Source: Rhodobacteraceae bacterium UBA6236 (GTDB lineage: Bacteria; Pseudomonadota; Alphaproteobacteria; Rhodobacterales; Rhodobacteraceae). Taken from it: a DNA stretch of 28,793 nucleotides. Positions 8,057 through 16,128 of the stretch are shown piece after piece. The first letter of the stretch is position 1. Each line of letters starts with the position of its first letter. Position numbers and translations under genes: made by a program. The notes below the pieces were generated by a model. The model saw only the letters and a list, made by a program, of their open reading frames with translations, was not told the DNA's origin and made no database searches. The stretch spans positions 3,631 to 32,423 of the forward strand of contig DJWG01000071.1 in the NCBI GenBank assembly GCA_002440945.1, in the 5' to 3' direction.

Positions 8057-8491
8057 TCAGCGGCCCGACTTTTGTCCCAGCGCATAGGCGCCATCGCCCA
8101 AGAGCGCCTGCACGATCAGCGTGACGATCCAGAATGCCGGATATTCCCAGCCGCCATTCGGGTTCGAAAAGAAGAAGCCGGCCGCGAAGTGGACGGTGAC
8201 GATGGAGCCAAAGAGCACCGCAGCAAGGATCAGCGAGGCGATGCGGGTCTTGATCCCCAGGATCAGCGCCAGCCCGCCGATGATTTCGACGGCAATCACA
8301 AGATAGGCAAGCGCACCGGGCAGGCCAAGGCTGCCGAAGAAGGCGGCGGTGCCGGCGGGCGTAAAGACGAAAAGCTTCAGCCCCGCATGGGCCAGGAACA
8401 GCCCGCCCGAAGCGACGCGCAGGATCGTTGCTGCCAGATCGGCGTTCGTGGTGACAGAAGCGGCGGCGGTATGGGTGGATACGGTGGTCAT
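8057..8491 (-). CDS. DoxX-family membrane protein
   Basis: A 144-residue inner-membrane protein with four predicted transmembrane helices: around LRVASGGLFLAHAGLKL, GALAYLVIAVEIIGGLALIL, LILAAVLFGSIVTVHF and FWIVTLIVQALLGDGAY. The R-x-x-x-G-x-x-F-x-x-x-G pattern in helix 1 and the Gly-rich helix 2 are typical of DoxX/YqjF proteins, which are linked to quinone or thiol redox chemistry but biochemically poorly defined. I chose the ATG at 8491 because GGGGA lies eight bases upstream. An ATG at 8530 has no ribosome site. It is the first gene after lysR, with 30 bases to the VOC gene. Confidence 0.87.
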   Translation of the reverse strand: MTTVSTHTAAASVTTNADLAATILRVASGGLFLAHAGLKLFVFTPAGTAAFFGSLGLPGALAYLVIAVEIIGGLALILGIKTRIASLILAAVLFGSIVTVHFAAGFFFSNPNGGWEYPAFWIVTLIVQALLGDGAYALGQKSGR

Positions 8492-8565
8492 CTGGATCGT
8501 CCCCTGTTCGGTGCCTTGCGGCGTTTGCATGCCCAGAACAATGGGGCTTTTCCGTTCGGGTGATA

Positions 8566-8578
8566 ATCCGGTATGGAT
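8566..8578. promoter_or_regulatory. Short palindrome upstream of doxX (possible LysR-type binding site)
   Basis: ATCC-N5-GGAT lies in the 90-base gap between the lysR stop and the doxX start, the region that must hold the doxX operon promoter if it has its own. LysR-type proteins usually bind T-N11-A palindromes; this one is shorter, so the match is weak. Confidence 0.2.
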
Positions 8579-8581
8579 GAA

Positions 8582-9496
8582 TTACTTTCCTTCCATTTTG
8601 GAAGGTATTTGGCCCTCGGCTAGCCGCCGCGCCAGGAAATCGACCAGCACCCGCACCTTCGCCGCCAGATGCCGCCCCGAAGGATACATCGCATAAACCC
8701 CAAGGGGCCCGGGATCGAAGGCGGCCAGCAAGCTTTGAACCCGCCCCGCCCGCAGGCTTTCTCCGGCCACGAAGTCCGGCGAAAAGGCGATGCCCAACCC
8801 CGCCTCGGCCGCGCCCACGCAGACCGCGGCATTGGAAAACGCCAACCGCCCACGCACCGCGATCTTCTGCCCCTGGGCAAAGGTCCAGTGGCCCGGATCG
8901 CGGAAATTGGTGTCGATGATGCATTCATGGCCCTGAAGCTCGGGCGGGGTGAGGGGGGCGGGATGCGCGGCCAGGTAGGCCGGCGCGGCGATGACCAGCA
9001 TCCCCACGTCGCAAAGCTTCCGCGCGATCAATGATGTATCCAGCGGCACGCCCACCCGCACCGCAAGGTCGAAGCCTTCGTCCACCAGGTTCACCAGCCG
9101 GTCGCTGAACTGCACATCCAGCGCGATATCCGGGTAGGTGGCCGCGAAATCATTCAGCAGGGGGGCCAGCCGGATGATGCCGAAGGTCAGCGGCGCGGTG
9201 ATCCTGACCCGCCCCCGGGGCGCCTGCGCGGTGTTGCGCACCGCCGTGTCCAGCGCGTCGAAATCCGCCAGGATCTCGCGCAGGCGGTCGTAATAGGCGC
9301 TGCCGGCTTCGGTCAGCGACAGCGCCCGTGTGGTGCGGTTCATAAGCCGCACGCCCAGATCCTGTTCCAGCCGCGATACCAGCTTTGATGCCTGTCCGGG
9401 GCTTGTGCCCAGACGGGCCGCGCCCCCGGCAAAGCTGCCGGTATCGACGACGGCGGCAAACATGCGATCACAACTCAGGCGGTCCAAGGCAGGCAC
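8582..9496 (-). CDS. LysR-family transcriptional regulator
   Basis: A 304-residue regulator. The N-terminal winged helix-turn-helix reads FAAVVDTGSFAGGAARLGTS, then SKLVSRLEQDLGVRLMNRTT and SLTEAGSAYYDRL (about 13-78). The remainder is a periplasmic-binding-like effector domain, RGRVRITAPLTFG to FPDF-like SPDFVAGESL and a C-terminal VLVDFLARRL. This is the subgroup often annotated as LysR regulators of quinone or aromatic stress genes. The start is a GTG at 9496 without a strong ribosome site; TTG 9487 or ATG 9463 would shorten the first helix. It is co-directional with, not divergent from, the doxX-VOC-GST genes it probably controls, and divergent from the SOS cassette. Confidence 0.92.
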   Translation of the reverse strand: MPALDRLSCDRMFAAVVDTGSFAGGAARLGTSPGQASKLVSRLEQDLGVRLMNRTTRALSLTEAGSAYYDRLREILADFDALDTAVRNTAQAPRGRVRITAPLTFGIIRLAPLLNDFAATYPDIALDVQFSDRLVNLVDEGFDLAVRVGVPLDTSLIARKLCDVGMLVIAAPAYLAAHPAPLTPPELQGHECIIDTNFRDPGHWTFAQGQKIAVRGRLAFSNAAVCVGAAEAGLGIAFSPDFVAGESLRAGRVQSLLAAFDPGPLGVYAMYPSGRHLAAKVRVLVDFLARRLAEGQIPSKMEGK

Positions 9497-9603
9497 TTTC
9501 GCGGGGGGACAAGCGCGCCGATCCTGTCCGCGATACCCGCCCGTGACAAGCCGGGACGCGTTTTCCTGTGGATAAGTCTGGAAGCCGGTCGCGACTCGGG
9601 CAA

Positions 9604-9618
9604 GTTCACCTTATGTTC
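9604..9618 (+). promoter_or_regulatory. LexA (SOS) box upstream of imuA
   Basis: GTTCACCTTATGTTC is an exact match to the alphaproteobacterial LexA recognition sequence GTTC-N7-GTTC. It ends six bases before the ATG at 9625, so bound LexA would block transcription of the imuA-imuB-dnaE2 cassette, as is known for this cassette in alphaproteobacteria. The ATG at 9613 lies inside the box, which argues against it as the start codon. Confidence 0.88.
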
Positions 9619-9624
9619 TTGTCC

Positions 9625-10215
9625 ATGTCTGCTGCTGCCACAGCCCCGCCACCGCTTCTGCCCCACCGCGTCCATGAGGTTTGCGGGCCGGGCGCGCATG
9701 GCTTTGCCGCGATTCAGGCGGCGCTGCACAAGGGGCCGGTCCTTTGGATCGGCGCGGGCCATGCGCCCGAACGGCTGTTTCCGCCGGGGCTGGTGCCGGT
9801 CCTTGACCCCTCGCGCCTGATCGCGGTCGGGACGCGGTCGGAAACCGATCTGCTCTGGGCCACGGAAGAGGGTCTGCGCGCCGGCCCGCTGGGGCTGGTT
9901 GTGGCCAGCCCCGACAAGCCCCTGTCGCTGACTGCGGGACGACGGCTGCAACTTGCGGCCGAGGCGGGGCGCACGACGGGGCTTTTGCTGGTGCGTGCCG
10001 GCGCGGGCAGCAATGCAACTGAAACCCGCTGGCAGGCCGCGCCGGTGCTTCACGCGGATGGGGTGACGGACCAAAGCTGGCAGGAATGGTCCCTTCTCAA
10101 GAACAAAAAGGGAATAAATGGAACATGGATCCTTCGTTGGGATGCCAAGGCGCGTTCTTTGCTTGTGGTTTCCCCGCCTGGCGAGCGAACGCGCCTTGCG
10201 CCTCTGGCCCTGTGA
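9625..10215 (+). CDS. imuA: ImuA, RecA/SulA-like SOS mutagenesis protein
   Basis: A 196-residue member of the ImuA family, the RecA-fold accessory protein of the ImuA-ImuB-DnaE2 mutasome for error-prone bypass of DNA damage. Family features seen are RVHEVCGPGAHGFAAIQ near the N-terminus, GPVLWIGAGHAPERLFPPGL, RSETDLLWATEEGLR, LTAGRRLQLAAEAGRTTGLL and the C-terminal WILRWDAKARSLLV. No canonical Walker A lysine motif is visible, as expected of this degenerate RecA-like group. The ATG at 9625 is preferred because the LexA box ends six bases upstream; no Shine-Dalgarno is seen, so translation may be leaderless. The gene overlaps the start of imuB by about 74 bases (98 if imuB starts at 10118), so imuA and imuB are coupled. 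Confidence 0.9.
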   Translation: MSAAATAPPPLLPHRVHEVCGPGAHGFAAIQAALHKGPVLWIGAGHAPERLFPPGLVPVLDPSRLIAVGTRSETDLLWATEEGLRAGPLGLVVASPDKPLSLTAGRRLQLAAEAGRTTGLLLVRAGAGSNATETRWQAAPVLHADGVTDQSWQEWSLLKNKKGINGTWILRWDAKARSLLVVSPPGERTRLAPLAL

Positions 10216-11623
10216 GGGGCCCTTTGCGCTGGTCCATCGCGCCGCCAATGCCGAGCATCTGCATTGCCTTTCGCCCGAGGCCGAAGCCTGCGGGCTGCAC
10301 CGGGGCATGAGCCTGCAGGACGCCCGCGCCATGTGCCCGGCGCTGGTCACGCGTCCGGCCGACCTGCCGCGGGAAATGGCCTTCCTCAGGATGCTGGCGC
10401 GCTGGACGGGGCGCTACAGCCCCTGGACGGCGCGGGACGGGTCGGATGGCGTGGTGGCCGACATCACCGGCGCGGCGCATCTGTTCGGCGGCGAAGCGGC
10501 GCTGATCGCGGACATCACCGCGCGGCTGGGGCGGGCGGGCCTGACGGTGCGCGCCGCCATCGCCGATACCCGGGGCGCGGCCCATGCGCTGGCCCGCCAC
10601 GGCGGCGGGATCGCCGCCCCCGGCGCCACCCGCGCCGCGCTGGGCCGCCTGCCGCTGTCTGCCCTGCGGATCGACAGCGAAACCGTGGCGGGGCTGAACC
10701 GTCTGGGCCTGCGCCGCATCGCCGATCTGGCCGACCTGCCGCGCGCCCCCCTGAGCCGTCGTTTCGGTGCCGGACTTCTGTTGCGGCTGGATCAAGCGCT
10801 GGGCACACAGCCCGAACCCCTCTCGCCCGAGGCCGAGGTGCCGCATTTCGGGGTCCGCATGACGCTGCCCGAACCCATCGGTCTGGTCAGCGACGTGATG
10901 GCGGGGCTGGACCGGCTCCTTGATCGCCTTTCTGACCGGCTTGCCGCCGCAGGGCAGGGGGCGCGGCGTCTGCGGCTGGAACTGGGGCGGGTGGACCGCA
11001 GCACGGCGCTGGCCGAAATCGGGCTTGCCCGTCCCATGCGGGATGCGCGCCGCATCGCGGCCCTGTTCCGCCCCGCGGTCGAGGAGATCGACGCGGGTTT
11101 CGGAATCGACCTGATGCGCCTGACGGTGACGCAGGCCGAACCGCTGGCGGCGCGTCAGGTCTCTGCCGGGGGCGAGGTCGCGGGCGACCGGCTGAGCGAT
11201 CTGGTCAGCCGTCTGGGCAACCGGCTGGGATTCGAGGCGATCCAGCGCTTCGCCCCCGCTGAAAGCCATATCCCCGAACGCAGCTTCCTGACGCTGCCCG
11301 CCGCCCATGCCGAAGCGGCGCCCTGGCCCCCCGCCGCAGACGCGCCCGAACGCCCGATCCTGCTCTTCCGCCCCGAACCGCTGACCCCGCTTGCGCCCTG
11401 CGCCGCCGAACCGCCCGACCGCTTCCGCTGGCGCCGGATGGAACTGACGAAGGCCAGGGCGCGCGGACCGGAACGGATCGCGCCGGAATGGTGGTTCGAC
11501 GATCCGGCCTGGCGCAATGGATTGCGGGATTACTGGAAGGTGGAAACCCGCGAAGGCTGGCGGCTCTGGCTGTTCCACACGCCACAAAACCCCGATTGGT
11601 ATGCCCATGGCACCTTCGCCTGA
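10142..11623 (+). CDS. imuB: ImuB, catalytically inactive Y-family polymerase-like SOS protein
   Basis: A 493-residue Y-family homologue that acts as a hub between ImuA, DnaE2 and the sliding clamp. The N-terminus MPRRVLCLWFPRLASER aligns with the DxDxFFA catalytic motif of DinB, but both Asp are replaced. The SxDE motif region reads GSDGVVADITGAAHLFGGE, so the catalytic Glu is also lost. This marks ImuB and not an active polymerase IV. A helix-hairpin-helix-like segment follows (LRRIADLADLPRAPLSRRFG), then the little-finger region and the long C-terminal extension. The start at 10142 matches the conserved N-terminus. ATG 10118 has a better ribosome site (AAGGGA) and would add eight residues. 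The gene lies inside the imuA end and overlaps dnaE2 by 23 bases. Confidence 0.93.
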   Translation: MPRRVLCLWFPRLASERALRLWPCEGPFALVHRAANAEHLHCLSPEAEACGLHRGMSLQDARAMCPALVTRPADLPREMAFLRMLARWTGRYSPWTARDGSDGVVADITGAAHLFGGEAALIADITARLGRAGLTVRAAIADTRGAAHALARHGGGIAAPGATRAALGRLPLSALRIDSETVAGLNRLGLRRIADLADLPRAPLSRRFGAGLLLRLDQALGTQPEPLSPEAEVPHFGVRMTLPEPIGLVSDVMAGLDRLLDRLSDRLAAAGQGARRLRLELGRVDRSTALAEIGLARPMRDARRIAALFRPAVEEIDAGFGIDLMRLTVTQAEPLAARQVSAGGEVAGDRLSDLVSRLGNRLGFEAIQRFAPAESHIPERSFLTLPAAHAEAAPWPPAADAPERPILLFRPEPLTPLAPCAAEPPDRFRWRRMELTKARARGPERIAPEWWFDDPAWRNGLRDYWKVETREGWRLWLFHTPQNPDWYAHGTFA

Positions 11624-14600
11624 TTCCATCCCGCCCATCCCGGCCTATGCCGAACTGTGCGTGACGACGAACTTCACCTTCCTGACCGGGGCTTCCCACC
11701 CCGAGGAATATGTGGTTCGCGCCGCCGCCCTCGGCCTTTCCGCCATCGCCATCACCGACCGCAACAGCCTTGCGGGCGTGGTCCGCGCCCATAGCGCGCT
11801 CCGCGAGTTGAAGCGCCAGCGGGATGAGGATCAGACCGCGCCGGGGTCGGGGGGCAGCCTTCCGCGCCTGATCATCGGCGCGCGCCTGGTGCTGACCGAC
11901 AGCGCATTGGACTGGGTGGCGCTGCCCACCGACCGCGCCGCCTATGCGCGGCTGTCGCGGCTGATCTCTCTGGGCAAGGGCCGCGCACCCAAGGGTGATT
12001 GCCACCTGACCCGCGCCGATCTGATCGAATGGGGGCAGGGAATGGTGCTGATCGCCCTGCCGCAGCCGGGGCGGCGGTTGTCAGCCTTGCAGGACGACCT
12101 GCGGAAGATGGCCCGGCTCTGGCCCGGCTTCGTCCACCTGGGCGCCGCGCCGCGCTATGACGGGCGCGACCAGCCGCGCTTCGATGCGCTGGCGGCGCTG
12201 GCGGATCGCGCCGGGGTGCCGATGGTGGCGATGGGCGACGCGCTGATGCACCACGGGTCGCGCCGCCCGCTGGCCGATGTTCTGACCTGCCTGCGCCACG
12301 GCCTGACCATCGACCGGATCGGTCGCCTGGCGCTTCCCAATGCCGAACGCCGCCTGAAATCCGCGGAGGAAATGGCGCGCCTGTTCCGCCGCCATCCCGA
12401 GGCGCTGGCCCGCACGCAGCAGATCGCCCAAGGCTGCCGCTTTTCGCTGGACGAACTGTCCTACGACTACCCCGACGAGATCCAGAATGGCGAACCCGCG
12501 CAAGACCGGCTGGCCCGCCTGACCGCCGAAGGTCTGGCGCGCCGCTTCCCCGACGGCGTTTCGCCGGACACCAGCACCAAGGTCGAAAAGGAGTTGCGGA
12601 TCATCAAGGCGCTGGGCTTCGCCGCCTATTTCCTGACCGTGAAGGATATCGTCGATTTCGCCCGCGCCCGCGGCATACTCTGCCAGGGGCGCGGATCGGC
12701 GGCCAATTCGGTGATCTGCTACGCCCTTGGCATCACCGAGGTGGCGCCCGACGTGATCTCGATGGTTTTTGAACGCTTCATGTCCGAAGCCCGGGGCGAG
12801 CCGCCCGACATCGACGTCGATTTCGAACACGAACGCCGCGAAGAGGTGATCCAGCACATCTACGACACCTATGGCCGCCACCGCGCCGGACTGACCGCCA
12901 CCGTGATCCATTTCCGTTCCCGCGCCGCCGTGCGCGAGGTGGGCAAGGTCATGGGGCTGGGCGAGGATGTCGTGGCCGCCATCGCCGGCCAAAGCTGGGG
13001 CTGGTCCACCACGCCGCCCGACCCGGCGCGCCTGCGGGAAATCGGGCTTGATCCCACCGACCGGCGGCTGGCGCTGGCGCTGCGGCTGATCGCGGAAATC
13101 ATCGGCTTCCCGCGTCACCTCTCGCAGCATGTCGGCGGTTTCGTCATCACCCGCGACCGGCTGGATGAACTTTGCCCTATCGGCCCGGCGACGATGGAGG
13201 GGCGCACCACCATCGAATGGGACAAGAACGACATCGACGCCCTGCGGATCCTGAAGGTCGATATCCTGGGGCTGGGGATGCTGACCTGCATCCGCAAAAG
13301 CTTCGACCTGCTGGCGCATCACCACGGCACGAAAGTCTCGCTTGCCACGCTCCCGCCCGGGGACGAGGCTGTTTACGACATGCTGTGCAAGGCCGATGCG
13401 GTGGGCGTGTTCCAGGTGGAAAGCCGGGCGCAGATGAACTTCCTGCCCCGGATGCTGCCGCGCTGCTTCTACGACCTGGTGATCGAGGTGGCGATCGTCC
13501 GCCCGGGGCCCATCCAGGGCGGCATGGTCCACCCCTACATCAGCCGCCGCCAGGGGAAGGAGCCGGTGGAACTGCCCTCCGAAGACCTGCGCGCGGTGCT
13601 GGGCCGCACCTTCGGCGTGCCGCTGTTTCAGGAGCAGGCGCTGCAGATCGCGGTGGTCGCGGCGGGTTTCACCCCGGAAGAGGCAGACCGCCTGCGCCGT
13701 TCGCTGGCCACATTCCGGCGCATGGGCACCATCTCCACCTTCCGCGACCGCTTCGTGGGCGGGATGCTCGCCCGTGGCTACGATGCCGATTTCGCCGACC
13801 GCTGCTTCGCGCAGATCGAGGGCTTCGGCGAATACGGCTTCCCCGAAAGCCATGCGGCAAGCTTCGCGCTTCTGGTCTATGCCTCGGCCTGGCTGAAGCG
13901 GCATCATCCGGCGGTCTTCGCCTGCGCGCTGCTGAATTCACAGCCGATGGGCTTCTACGCCCCCGCCCAGATCGTCCGCGATCTGCGCGACCACGGGGGC
14001 GAGGTGCGACCCGTCTCCGTCAACCACAGCTTCTGGGACAACACACTGGAACCACGCCATGATGGCGCACTGGCCCTGCGGCTCGGGTTCCGGCAGATCA
14101 AGGGCCTGCGCGAGGAAGACAGCGCCTGGATCGCGGCGGCGCGTGGCAATGGCTACCCGGATGTCGAAAGCCTCTGGCGCCGGGCGGGCATCCGCCCCGA
14201 CATGCTCGACCGTCTGGCCGAAGCCGACGCCTTCGCCTGCATCGGCCTTACGCGCCGCGACGCCCTCTGGCAGGCGCGGGCGATCCGCGCGCCCCGGCCC
14301 CTGCCGCTCTTTTCCGGCACGATGGACGGCGAGGGGCTGGCCGAGCCCGCCGTCACGCTTCCCGCCATGTCGCCGGGCGAAGCGGTGATCGAAGATTACC
14401 TGTCGCTCCGCCTGTCGCTCCGCGCCCATCCGGTGGCGCTTCTCAGGCCCCGGCTGCCGGGGGTCATACCCCACGCCGACCTCACGACCTGCTCCCGCAC
14501 CGGGATAACGGTGGCGGGACTGGTCATCACCCGGCAAAGGCCGGGCACCGCCTCGGGCGTGATCTTCATGACGCTGGAGGATGAAACCGGCGTGTCGAAC

Positions 14601-14885
14601 ATCATCGTCTGGCCCAAGGTCTACGAACGCTTCCGCCGCGCGGTACTGGGCGGGCGGCTGTTGCGGGTCACGGGGCGGCTTCAGCGCGAAGGCCAGGTGA
14701 TCCACGTCATCGCCACCCGGATCGAGGATACCTCCTCCGAACTCTCCCGCCTTGGCCTGCCGCCCGGCGAGCTTGCCCCCGGTCGTTCGGACGAGGCGTG
14801 CCCGCCCCGCTCCCGTCCCGCGCCGGGCGTCAATCACCCGCGCCAGCAGGCCAAGGCCCTGTTCCCCAGCCGCGACTTCCACTGA
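11601..14885 (+). CDS. dnaE2: Error-prone DNA polymerase III alpha subunit homologue DnaE2 (ImuC)
   Basis: The 1094-residue catalytic subunit of the SOS mutasome. The N-terminal PHP domain (YAELCVTTNFTFLTGASHPEE) has the metal-binding HxH replaced by CVT, typical of DnaE2, so proofreading-type PHP activity is unlikely. Catalytic Asp residues are in PPDIDVDFEHERREEVI (D403, D405, D407) and VDILGLGML (D554). GRGSAANSVICYALGIT and SQHVGGFVITR are conserved palm/fingers segments. A helix-hairpin-helix region is followed by an OB fold, ITVAGLVITRQRPGTASG and FMTLEDETGVSNIIVWP, near 970-1020. Start is ATG 11601 or ATG 11607; neither has a clear Shine-Dalgarno, consistent with coupling to imuB, whose end it overlaps. 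A terminator-like hairpin follows 75 bases after the stop. Confidence 0.96.
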   Translation: MPMAPSPDSIPPIPAYAELCVTTNFTFLTGASHPEEYVVRAAALGLSAIAITDRNSLAGVVRAHSALRELKRQRDEDQTAPGSGGSLPRLIIGARLVLTDSALDWVALPTDRAAYARLSRLISLGKGRAPKGDCHLTRADLIEWGQGMVLIALPQPGRRLSALQDDLRKMARLWPGFVHLGAAPRYDGRDQPRFDALAALADRAGVPMVAMGDALMHHGSRRPLADVLTCLRHGLTIDRIGRLALPNAERRLKSAEEMARLFRRHPEALARTQQIAQGCRFSLDELSYDYPDEIQNGEPAQDRLARLTAEGLARRFPDGVSPDTSTKVEKELRIIKALGFAAYFLTVKDIVDFARARGILCQGRGSAANSVICYALGITEVAPDVISMVFERFMSEARGEPPDIDVDFEHERREEVIQHIYDTYGRHRAGLTATVIHFRSRAAVREVGKVMGLGEDVVAAIAGQSWGWSTTPPDPARLREIGLDPTDRRLALALRLIAEIIGFPRHLSQHVGGFVITRDRLDELCPIGPATMEGRTTIEWDKNDIDALRILKVDILGLGMLTCIRKSFDLLAHHHGTKVSLATLPPGDEAVYDMLCKADAVGVFQVESRAQMNFLPRMLPRCFYDLVIEVAIVRPGPIQGGMVHPYISRRQGKEPVELPSEDLRAVLGRTFGVPLFQEQALQIAVVAAGFTPEEADRLRRSLATFRRMGTISTFRDRFVGGMLARGYDADFADRCFAQIEGFGEYGFPESHAASFALLVYASAWLKRHHPAVFACALLNSQPMGFYAPAQIVRDLRDHGGEVRPVSVNHSFWDNTLEPRHDGALALRLGFRQIKGLREEDSAWIAAARGNGYPDVESLWRRAGIRPDMLDRLAEADAFACIGLTRRDALWQARAIRAPRPLPLFSGTMDGEGLAEPAVTLPAMSPGEAVIEDYLSLRLSLRAHPVALLRPRLPGVIPHADLTTCSRTGITVAGLVITRQRPGTASGVIFMTLEDETGVSNIIVWPKVYERFRRAVLGGRLLRVTGRLQREGQVIHVIATRIEDTSSELSRLGLPPGELAPGRSDEACPPRSRPAPGVNHPRQQAKALFPSRDFH

Positions 14886-14925
14886 AGGTTCAGGCCCCGC
14901 GAAGATCAGAGGTTCAAACCCCATC

Positions 14926-14980
14926 CTCTTTCATCTTGGCCGAAATATCCCGCGGGGGTCCGGGGGTGCGAAACCCCCGG
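14926..14980. terminator. Rhodobacterales-type intergenic motif with GC-rich hairpin, probable bidirectional terminator
   Basis: In the 122-base gap between convergent dnaE2 and selD, CTCTTTCATCTTGGCCGAA (14926-14944) is followed by a perfect 8-base stem CCGGGGGT/ACCCCCGG with a 5-base loop (14960-14980). I recognise the 'TTTCATCTTGGCC-AAATA-stem' arrangement as a frequent intergenic motif of Rhodobacteraceae genomes. No T-run follows on either strand, so it would be an atypical terminator. The hairpin is seen directly; the repeat status is from memory. Confidence 0.5.
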
Positions 14981-15007
14981 GGCTCACCTTCAGCACACCG
15001 CGATCGG

Positions 15008-16078
15008 TCAGGCCACGACCAGCCGCGCCGCGTCCTCTGCCTCGCGCACCCGTCCGATCACCGACGCATCCGCGAACCCGTGGCGATGGAAGACCGCCAT
15101 CACCTCATCCACCGTGTCTTCGGCGCAAGACACCAGAAGCCCGCCGCTGGTCTGCGGATCGGACAGCAGCGCGCGGTCCTCGGGCGCGAAACCCTCGGAC
15201 AGGCTGACCTCGGCGCCATAGCTGGCCCAGTTCCGCCCCGAGGCGCCGGTGATGAACCCCTGTCCCGCCAAGGCACGCGCGCCGGGCAGAAGTGGCACCG
15301 CACCCCAGTCCAGATGCAGGTCGCAGCCCGACCCCCGCGCCATTTCCAGCGCATGGCCGGCAAGTCCAAACCCCGTCACATCGGTCATCGCATGAACGCC
15401 CGCCAGCCGCGCCAGATCGGGGCCCGGAGTGTTCAGCCGCGTCGTCGCCGCGATCATGCGGGCGTAGCCTTCGGGTTCCAGCGCGTTCTTCTTCAGGGCG
15501 GCGGAAAAGACGCCGACGCCAATGGGCTTGCCCAGCACCAGCACGTCGCCCGGCCGCGCATCGGCGTTGCGCTTGAGGTGCGCCGGATCGACCAGCCCCA
15601 GCGCCACAAGGCCATAGATCGGCTCGACCGAATCGATGGTATGGCCGCCGGCGATGGGAATGCCCGCGGCGCGGCAGGCCTCGGCCCCGCCTTCCAGGAT
15701 CTGGCCGATGGTCCCGATCGACAGCGTGTTGATCGGCATCCCGACCAGCGCCAACGCCATGATCGGCGTGCCGCCCATCGCATAGACATCCGACAGCGCA
15801 TTGGTGGCGGCGATCTTGCCGAAGTCCAGCGGGTCGTCGACGATGGGCATGAAGAAATCGGTCGTCGCCACAAGCGCCTGATGGTCGTTCAGCCGGTAGA
15901 CCGCCGCATCGTCCGACGTCTCGATCCCCACCAGCAGCGCCTCGGGGACCGGCAGGGCCGAGGTGCCGCGCAGGATGCCCGACAGCACCCCCGGCGCGAT
16001 CTTGCAGCCGCAGCCGCCGCCATGCGACAGCGAGGTCAGGCGTGGTTCATCGGCCTTTGCAGGCAATGTCATGGTCAT
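15008..16078 (-). CDS. selD: Selenide, water dikinase (selenophosphate synthetase)
   Basis: Makes selenophosphate from selenide and ATP in the cytoplasm, the selenium donor for 2-selenouridine tRNA and for selenocysteine. The 356-residue length is usual. The active-site loop HGGGCGCKIAPG holds Cys23 and Lys26, equivalent to E. coli Cys17 and Lys20. Position 23 is an ordinary TGC cysteine codon, not UGA. ATP/Mg-binding segments TSDDAAVYRLND, TTDFFMPIVDDP, ATNALSDVYAMGG, GGHTIDSVEPIYGL and TDVTGFGLAGHALEMA follow in order, with SDPQTSGGLLVSC near the C-terminus. ATG 16078 has GGAGAG upstream; ATG 16072 is an alternative. It lies 50 bases downstream of mnmH on the same strand, its main visible client. 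Confidence 0.96.
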   Translation of the reverse strand: MTMTLPAKADEPRLTSLSHGGGCGCKIAPGVLSGILRGTSALPVPEALLVGIETSDDAAVYRLNDHQALVATTDFFMPIVDDPLDFGKIAATNALSDVYAMGGTPIMALALVGMPINTLSIGTIGQILEGGAEACRAAGIPIAGGHTIDSVEPIYGLVALGLVDPAHLKRNADARPGDVLVLGKPIGVGVFSAALKKNALEPEGYARMIAATTRLNTPGPDLARLAGVHAMTDVTGFGLAGHALEMARGSGCDLHLDWGAVPLLPGARALAGQGFITGASGRNWASYGAEVSLSEGFAPEDRALLSDPQTSGGLLVSCAEDTVDEVMAVFHRHGFADASVIGRVREAEDAARLVVA

Positions 16079-16128
16079 GCGCGTCTCTCCGGCTTGGGCG
16101 GGTGCGTCGCCCCGAACTCACTCTCCGT

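Noticed and set aside
8589..8605. Rho-independent terminator for lysR
   Set aside because: The palindrome is inside the coding end, and the minus strand continues with AAAGTAA, not T residues.
10097..11638. Long open frames antisense to imuB, dnaE2 (12081-13907) and ligD (19853-21394)
   Set aside because: Each is a frame shadow of a gene with clear motifs; the compositions are Gln/Arg/Gly-rich and resemble no protein family.
15990..16030. Selenocysteine codon in selD
   Set aside because: The active-site codon reads TGC; there is no in-frame TGA.
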